Shown: positions 60,547-64,000 of the stretch, in pieces
How positions within the stretch are numbered: position 1 is the first letter of the stretch
How the letters are laid out: each line of letters begins with the position of its first letter
Source: Lachnospiraceae bacterium
Lineage (GTDB): Bacteria > Bacillota > Clostridia > Lachnospirales > Lachnospiraceae
Direction of reading: 5' to 3'
DNA: 64,000 nt
Assembly: GCA_017500935.1 (NCBI GenBank)
Contig: JAFVXW010000075.1
Span: 1 to 64,000, forward strand
Program-made: the position numbers and the translations under genes
Notes under the pieces: generated by a model
Seen by the model: only the letters and a program-made list of their open reading frames with translations
Databases searched by the model: none
What the model was told of the DNA's origin: nothing

Positions 60547-61794
60547 ATGAGCAGTGAAATCAGAGATATCAATCTGGCGCCTACCGGTCACCAGAAAATT
60601 GAATGGGTAAAAAGAAATTGTGATCTTCTTCGTACTCTGGAGGAAGAGTTTTCCCAGACCAAGCCTTTTGCAGGCAAAAAAGTGGCACTTTCCGTGCATC
60701 TGGAAGCAAAGACCGCTTATCTGTGCAAGGTGCTGGCAGCAGGCGGCGCAGAAATGTATGTAACCGGCTCCAATCCCCTGTCCACACAGGATGACGTGGC
60801 AGCAGCGCTGGTGGAAGACGGTCTGGAAGTACATGCATGGTATGACTGCACCGAAGAAGAATACAACCGTCACATCCGTGCCGTTTTGGAAGCAGGTCCC
60901 AACATCGTGATCGACGACGGCGGCGATCTGGTGCACATGATCCATACCGAACTGACTCACCTGATCCCTGCGATCATCGGCGGCTGTGAAGAAACCACCA
61001 CAGGCATCATCCGTCTGGAAGCGATGAACAAGGCCGGACAGCTGAAATTCCCCATGGTCCGCGTAAACAATGCAGACTGCAAGCATCTGTTTGACAACAG
61101 ATACGGCACCGGTCAGTCCGTATGGGACGGCATCAACCGTACCACCAACCTGATCGTGGCTGGCAAAAACGTGGTTGTTGCAGGCTATGGCTGGTGCGGT
61201 AAGGGCGTTGCCATGAGAGCAAAGGGCCTTGGCGCAAAGGTTATCATCACCGAGATCAACCCCGTAAAGGCGATCGAAGCGATCATGGACGGTTTTGAAG
61301 TAATGCCCATGAAGGAAGCTGCAAAGATCGGTGACTATTTCGTAACCGTAACCGGCTGCGACAAGGTTATCGACGAAGAAGATTTCGTGGAAATGAAAGA
61401 CGGTGCGATCCTCTGCAACGCAGGTCATTTTGACTGTGAAATTGACATGGCACGTCTGCGTGAGATCGCTGTTGAAAAGAAAGAAATGCGCAAAAACATC
61501 ATGGGCTACAAGCTGCCCACCGGCCAGTGGCTCTGCGTACTGGGCGAAGGCCGCCTTGTAAACCTTGCCTGCGGCGACGGCCATCCCGCAGAAATCATGG
61601 ATATGAGCTTTGCAATCCAGGCGCTCTCCGCAAAATATCTGGTTGAGCATGGCAGCGAGCTGACCGAAAAGCTCATCGATGTTCCCAGAAGCGTAGACGA
61701 AGATGTGGCAGCAAGAAAGCTGGCATTCCTTGGCAAAAAGATCGATGTTCTGACTGCAGAGCAGGAAGCTTATCTGAATAAAGCGCTGGTATAA
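60547..61794 (+). CDS. ahcY: S-adenosylhomocysteine hydrolase (adenosylhomocysteinase)
   Basis: The 415-residue protein has the NAD loop VVVAGYGWCGKGVAMRAKGLGA (within about 205-226), TTTGIIRLEAM, NNADCKHLFDNRYGTGQSVWDGI and the NAGHFDCEID block. It is the compact type seen in Thermotoga and archaea. It splits SAH to adenosine and homocysteine, so clearing the product of SAM-dependent methylation. Most Firmicutes use Pfs/LuxS for this. AAGGAGGAATTTATAAA precedes the ATG, 19 bases after the glycyl-radical gene, so they are one operon. A terminator closes it. Some archaeal homologues prefer S-inosylhomocysteine, so the exact substrate is not certain. Confidence 0.92.
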   Translation: MSSEIRDINLAPTGHQKIEWVKRNCDLLRTLEEEFSQTKPFAGKKVALSVHLEAKTAYLCKVLAAGGAEMYVTGSNPLSTQDDVAAALVEDGLEVHAWYDCTEEEYNRHIRAVLEAGPNIVIDDGGDLVHMIHTELTHLIPAIIGGCEETTTGIIRLEAMNKAGQLKFPMVRVNNADCKHLFDNRYGTGQSVWDGINRTTNLIVAGKNVVVAGYGWCGKGVAMRAKGLGAKVIITEINPVKAIEAIMDGFEVMPMKEAAKIGDYFVTVTGCDKVIDEEDFVEMKDGAILCNAGHFDCEIDMARLREIAVEKKEMRKNIMGYKLPTGQWLCVLGEGRLVNLACGDGHPAEIMDMSFAIQALSAKYLVEHGSELTEKLIDVPRSVDEDVAARKLAFLGKKIDVLTAEQEAYLNKALV

Positions 61795-61797
61795 TAC

Positions 61798-61821
61798 AAA
61801 AAAGCCCGAAAGGGCTTTTTT
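61798..61821. terminator. Bidirectional terminator after ahcY
   Basis: AAAAAAGCCC / GGGCTTTTTT stem with a GAAA loop. It also serves the convergent PocR regulator gene. Confidence 0.92.
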
Positions 61822-61833
61822 GTTTGTGGTTTT

Positions 61834-63093
61834 TCACCCCGGACGGCTCTTTTTGCGGTACTCGCTGGGCGAAACACCCACCGTTTTGGTGAAAACTTTC
61901 GTAAAATAACTCTGGTCATCGTAGCCGACCATGGAGGAAATATCGGTCAGGCGCAGACGCGACTGGCGGATCAGCTCCTTGGCGCGGGCGATGCGGACAT
62001 CGTTTAAATAGCGGCTGAAGGTGGTGCCGGTTCCCTGCTTGAAGATCTTGCTCAAATAGTCCGGAGACAGATTGACAAGCCGGGAAATGTCATCCAGCGT
62101 CAGCGGGCTGGCATAATTGGCATTGATATACTGCACACACTGGTGGATCAGATTGGTATATTTGGCATCCGGATAGGCAAGCAGATTGTCTAAAAATCCT
62201 GTAATTGCGGTAAACAGCCAGCTGCGCAGCACAGAAAAGTCTTTCAGGGTCGGCAGCGTATTCTGGCAGCGCTGGACAAAAAATAAAGCCTGTTCTTCGT
62301 CTGCGCCGCATGCGATGGCAGTCCGCGTGATCATAATGATCAGTTCGGAAATGCGCTGCAAGATCCAGTCAGAATTGCTGCTGCGGCTGGCAGACAAAAA
62401 TGCCAGAAGTTCCTGCAGACAGATATGTACATGGGATTTGTCAAACTGGGAAATCGCCTGTAAAAGCTCGCGCTCTTTTTCAAAAGGATAGCGTAAGGGA
62501 ACATTTTTGCGCTGCCGGAGATTTTCCATATAGGTATACAGCTGTCCCTGGAGCTGGTCGGAACCGTCGCCATCCGGCAGAGGATGCCGGGAGGAAAGCG
62601 TATTCATAAATCCGACGGACATATATAACAGGGCGGATAACTGCTGTACCTGTTCCGGCGGTACATGCGGGATCGATTCCAGCAGTGTCAGCAAACGCTT
62701 CCTGGCGGTGTCATCCAGATCCAGCACACTGTCTAACTCACAGTCGATAAAATCCTGGCTGTCCACCATCAGAAAAGGTCCTGCGGTGATCTTGGCGGTA
62801 ATGCCCTCCTGTTCCAGAACCGGCGATTCAAAACAGGTTAAGCCAAGCGGACAGAAATAGATATATTTTCCTCCGAAGCGTTCTGCCTCCATCATGCCGT
62901 GATGATGCGTGCTGATACAGTTTTCACAGGGAAGGCCCGCCGCCTGACACAGACTGCAGCTGGCACAGCCGTATCCTTCTTCGTATAAAATGGTTCCCTG
63001 TATATCGGAAACGGTGCATCCAAGACCGGTCGCAACAGAAAAGATCCGTGCACATTCTTCGGCCGGTTTATGAGCAGACTGGAATTGATTCAT
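61834..63093 (-). CDS. AraC-family regulator with PocR ligand-binding domain
   Basis: The 419-residue protein has an N-terminal PocR domain (about residues 8-165) with a cluster of cysteines (YGCASCSLCQ, LPCENCISTHHHG, YIYFCPLGL). A helical middle follows. A C-terminal AraC pair is at about 320-415 (LTLDDISRLVNLSPDYLSKIF, LTDISSMVGYDDQSYFTKVF, VSPSEYRK). PocR domains sense small metabolites such as 1,2-propanediol. They are frequent in regulators of corrinoid methyltransferase operons. It is divergent from a corrinoid-protein gene, with an inverted repeat between them. Confidence 0.88.
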   Translation of the reverse strand: MNQFQSAHKPAEECARIFSVATGLGCTVSDIQGTILYEEGYGCASCSLCQAAGLPCENCISTHHHGMMEAERFGGKYIYFCPLGLTCFESPVLEQEGITAKITAGPFLMVDSQDFIDCELDSVLDLDDTARKRLLTLLESIPHVPPEQVQQLSALLYMSVGFMNTLSSRHPLPDGDGSDQLQGQLYTYMENLRQRKNVPLRYPFEKERELLQAISQFDKSHVHICLQELLAFLSASRSSNSDWILQRISELIIMITRTAIACGADEEQALFFVQRCQNTLPTLKDFSVLRSWLFTAITGFLDNLLAYPDAKYTNLIHQCVQYINANYASPLTLDDISRLVNLSPDYLSKIFKQGTGTTFSRYLNDVRIARAKELIRQSRLRLTDISSMVGYDDQSYFTKVFTKTVGVSPSEYRKKSRPG

Positions 63094-63145
63094 GGCAGCT
63101 CACCTCATCATAAAAAGTTGCAGGTATAGTTTTATTCTAAATTTG

Positions 63146-63192
63146 TATTTTTGGTACGTCAAGAAAAAATGGGCGGAAAAATACCAAAATTA
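63146..63192. promoter_or_regulatory. Inverted repeat between PocR regulator and corrinoid gene
   Basis: Arms TATTTTTGGTA (63146-63156) and TACCAAAATTA (63182-63192) match at 10 of 11 positions, 36 bp centre to centre. This is a good candidate operator for the divergent AraC-type regulator. Confidence 0.5.
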
Positions 63193-63223
63193 ACGCAATA
63201 GTACAAGCAAAACTTTGTATGCA

Positions 63224-63279
63224 TGATATAATCAAAACGAAAATTGGTGCTGCAGTTTGCCTGCGTGGACCTGCAGCAG
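63224..63279 (+). promoter_or_regulatory. Extended -10 promoter and leader hairpin of the corrinoid gene
   Basis: TGATATAAT (TG at 63224, TATAAT 63227-63232) gives an extended -10, and no TTGACA-like -35 is present. An 8-bp hairpin, TGCTGCAG / CTGCAGCA (63249-63256 and 63272-63279), follows in the leader. No cobalamin riboswitch was recognised. Confidence 0.5.
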
Positions 63280-63328
63280 GAAAAAAGTTTATTTTACAGA
63301 GACAGTAAGTCTCAGAAAGGACGTCAAA

Positions 63329-63967
63329 ATGTCTATTTTAAATGAAATCTCCGAAAACCTCCAGAAAGGTAAAGCAAAAATCGTAAAAGAGCTGGTTAAC
63401 AAAGCTATCGAAGAAGGCATCCCTGCAAGAGAAATTCTTGACAACGGTCTGCTTCCCGGTATGGACGTAATCGGCGAAAAGTTCAAAAACAACGAAGTAT
63501 TCGTTCCCGAAGTTTTAGTTGCAGCACGTGCTATGAGCGTTGGCGCTAACATCTTAAAGCCTCTCCTTGCTGAAGGCGAAAGCACCTCCGCTGGTAAAGT
63601 TTGTATCGGTACCGTTAAGGGCGACCTGCATGACATCGGTAAGAACCTGGTTAAGATGATGCTGGAAGGCAAAGGCCTTGAAGTTGTTGACCTTGGCACT
63701 GACGTTTCCGCTGAAACCTTCGTTAAGACCGCTATCGAACAGAACTGCCAGATCATCTGCTGCTCCGCTCTGCTGACCACCACCATGCCCGTTATGGCAG
63801 AAGTTGTTAAGGAAGCTGAAAAACAGGGCGTTCGTGACAAAGTTAAGATCATGGTTGGCGGTGCTCCTGTTACCGAAGCATTCTGCGAACAGATCGGTGC
63901 TGACAAGTACACCTCCGATGCAGCAAGCGCAGCTGATGCAGCTGTTGAATTCTGCAAGAACATGTAA
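63329..63967 (+). CDS. Corrinoid protein of a methyltransferase system (MtmC/MtbC-like)
   Basis: The 212-residue protein has an N-terminal helical cap (about 1-85, with NGLLPGMDVIGEKFKNNEVFVPE). The B12-binding Rossmann domain has the His ligand in GDLHDIGKNLV (near residue 95) and the following SALLTTTMP and VMVGGAPVT-like strands. It carries a methyl group on cobalt between a substrate-specific methyltransferase and an acceptor methyltransferase, often a URO-D-family protein. The ATG at 63329 follows AGAAAGGA. Codons are strongly biased to GTT, GCT and AAC, unlike neighbours. The partner methyltransferase is presumably just beyond the window. Confidence 0.9.
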   Translation: MSILNEISENLQKGKAKIVKELVNKAIEEGIPAREILDNGLLPGMDVIGEKFKNNEVFVPEVLVAARAMSVGANILKPLLAEGESTSAGKVCIGTVKGDLHDIGKNLVKMMLEGKGLEVVDLGTDVSAETFVKTAIEQNCQIICCSALLTTTMPVMAEVVKEAEKQGVRDKVKIMVGGAPVTEAFCEQIGADKYTSDAASAADAAVEFCKNM

Positions 63968-64000
63968 TTTGTACATGGCTGGATGATTCCGGCTGCCTGG

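Noticed and set aside
60499-61650. A 383-codon frame on the minus strand
   Set aside because: It is antisense to ahcY, whose biased codons keep the opposite frame open.
63094-63328. Cobalamin riboswitch before the corrinoid gene
   Set aside because: The leader is only about 90 bases from the -10 and lacks the B12-box sequence; only a small hairpin is present.
63289-63963. A 224-codon frame on the minus strand
   Set aside because: It is the antisense shadow of the corrinoid protein gene.
1-64000. CRISPR arrays, tRNA or rRNA genes, intact insertion sequences
   Set aside because: No spaced short repeats, no cloverleaf with CCA-type ends and no transposase gene were recognised on reading both strands.

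Overview
The window looks like chromosomal DNA from an anaerobic, spore-forming Clostridia, most probably a gut Lachnospiraceae. This is inferred from gene content and not from a marker gene: the sporulation genes bofA and a yaaL-type gene, a monoderm Tad/Flp pilus operon with a DUF6382-FHA protein, a TSCPD protein, a glycyl-radical enzyme with its activase, a corrinoid methyl-transfer protein, and many glycoside hydrolases. No rRNA, tRNA, CRISPR array, intact insertion sequence or phage gene was seen.

Region 1 (1-7.2 kb): the tail of an oligopeptide ABC ATPase, a GH106-like hydrolase, a ferritin-like gene on the minus strand, and two back-to-back ECF sigma / membrane regulator pairs. The second pair resembles SigV-RsiV. 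Region 2 (7.2-21.1 kb) handles sugars. It holds an alanine/sodium symporter translationally coupled to a GH36-like enzyme, a minus-strand GH36 alpha-galactosidase with a URO-D-family protein, a four-gene operon (two near-duplicate Gfo/Idh/MocA dehydrogenases, an acyltransferase, an AraC regulator), and a GH4 melA-type gene followed by another URO-D-family protein. Region 3 (21.1-26.6 kb): a TPR protein with a degenerate AAA-like domain, glycogen branching enzyme, and the divergent yaaL/bofA pair.

Region 4 (26.6-37.0 kb) is a Tad pilus operon: tadZ (apparent ACG start), tadA, tadB, a tadC fused to an extracytoplasmic domain, Flp1-type pilin, a DUF5702 protein, two TadE-like pseudopilins, an A24 peptidase and an FHA protein. 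A rhomboid protease and a HIT protein follow. A good sigma-A promoter sits 165 bp upstream. Region 5 (37.1-42.4 kb) is mostly housekeeping: murG, TSCPD, pgi, a D-2-hydroxyacid dehydrogenase and an AI-2E-family exporter.

Region 6 (42.4-54.35 kb) reads as more A+T-rich and is probably an acquired glycan-uptake locus. It has a solute-binding protein and two permeases divergent from a membrane AraC regulator, then a CocE-type hydrolase, an MFS transporter, a GH106-like hydrolase and a decayed GH2 gene. Region 7 (54.4-64 kb) has a 1032-residue hydrolase, then a glycyl-radical activase, a compact glycyl-radical enzyme of unknown substrate and S-adenosylhomocysteine hydrolase. A PocR-domain AraC regulator is divergent from a corrinoid protein at the right edge.

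Two themes run through the window. Glycosidases are repeatedly paired with redox or methyl-transfer-type proteins (URO-D family twice, Gfo/Idh/MocA, GH4, a glycyl-radical enzyme beside SAH hydrolase, a corrinoid protein). Several genes carry recognisable sporulation-type or AraC-type control sites. The most likely undescribed systems are the glycyl-radical/SAH-hydrolase operon and the glycosidase/URO-D pairs.
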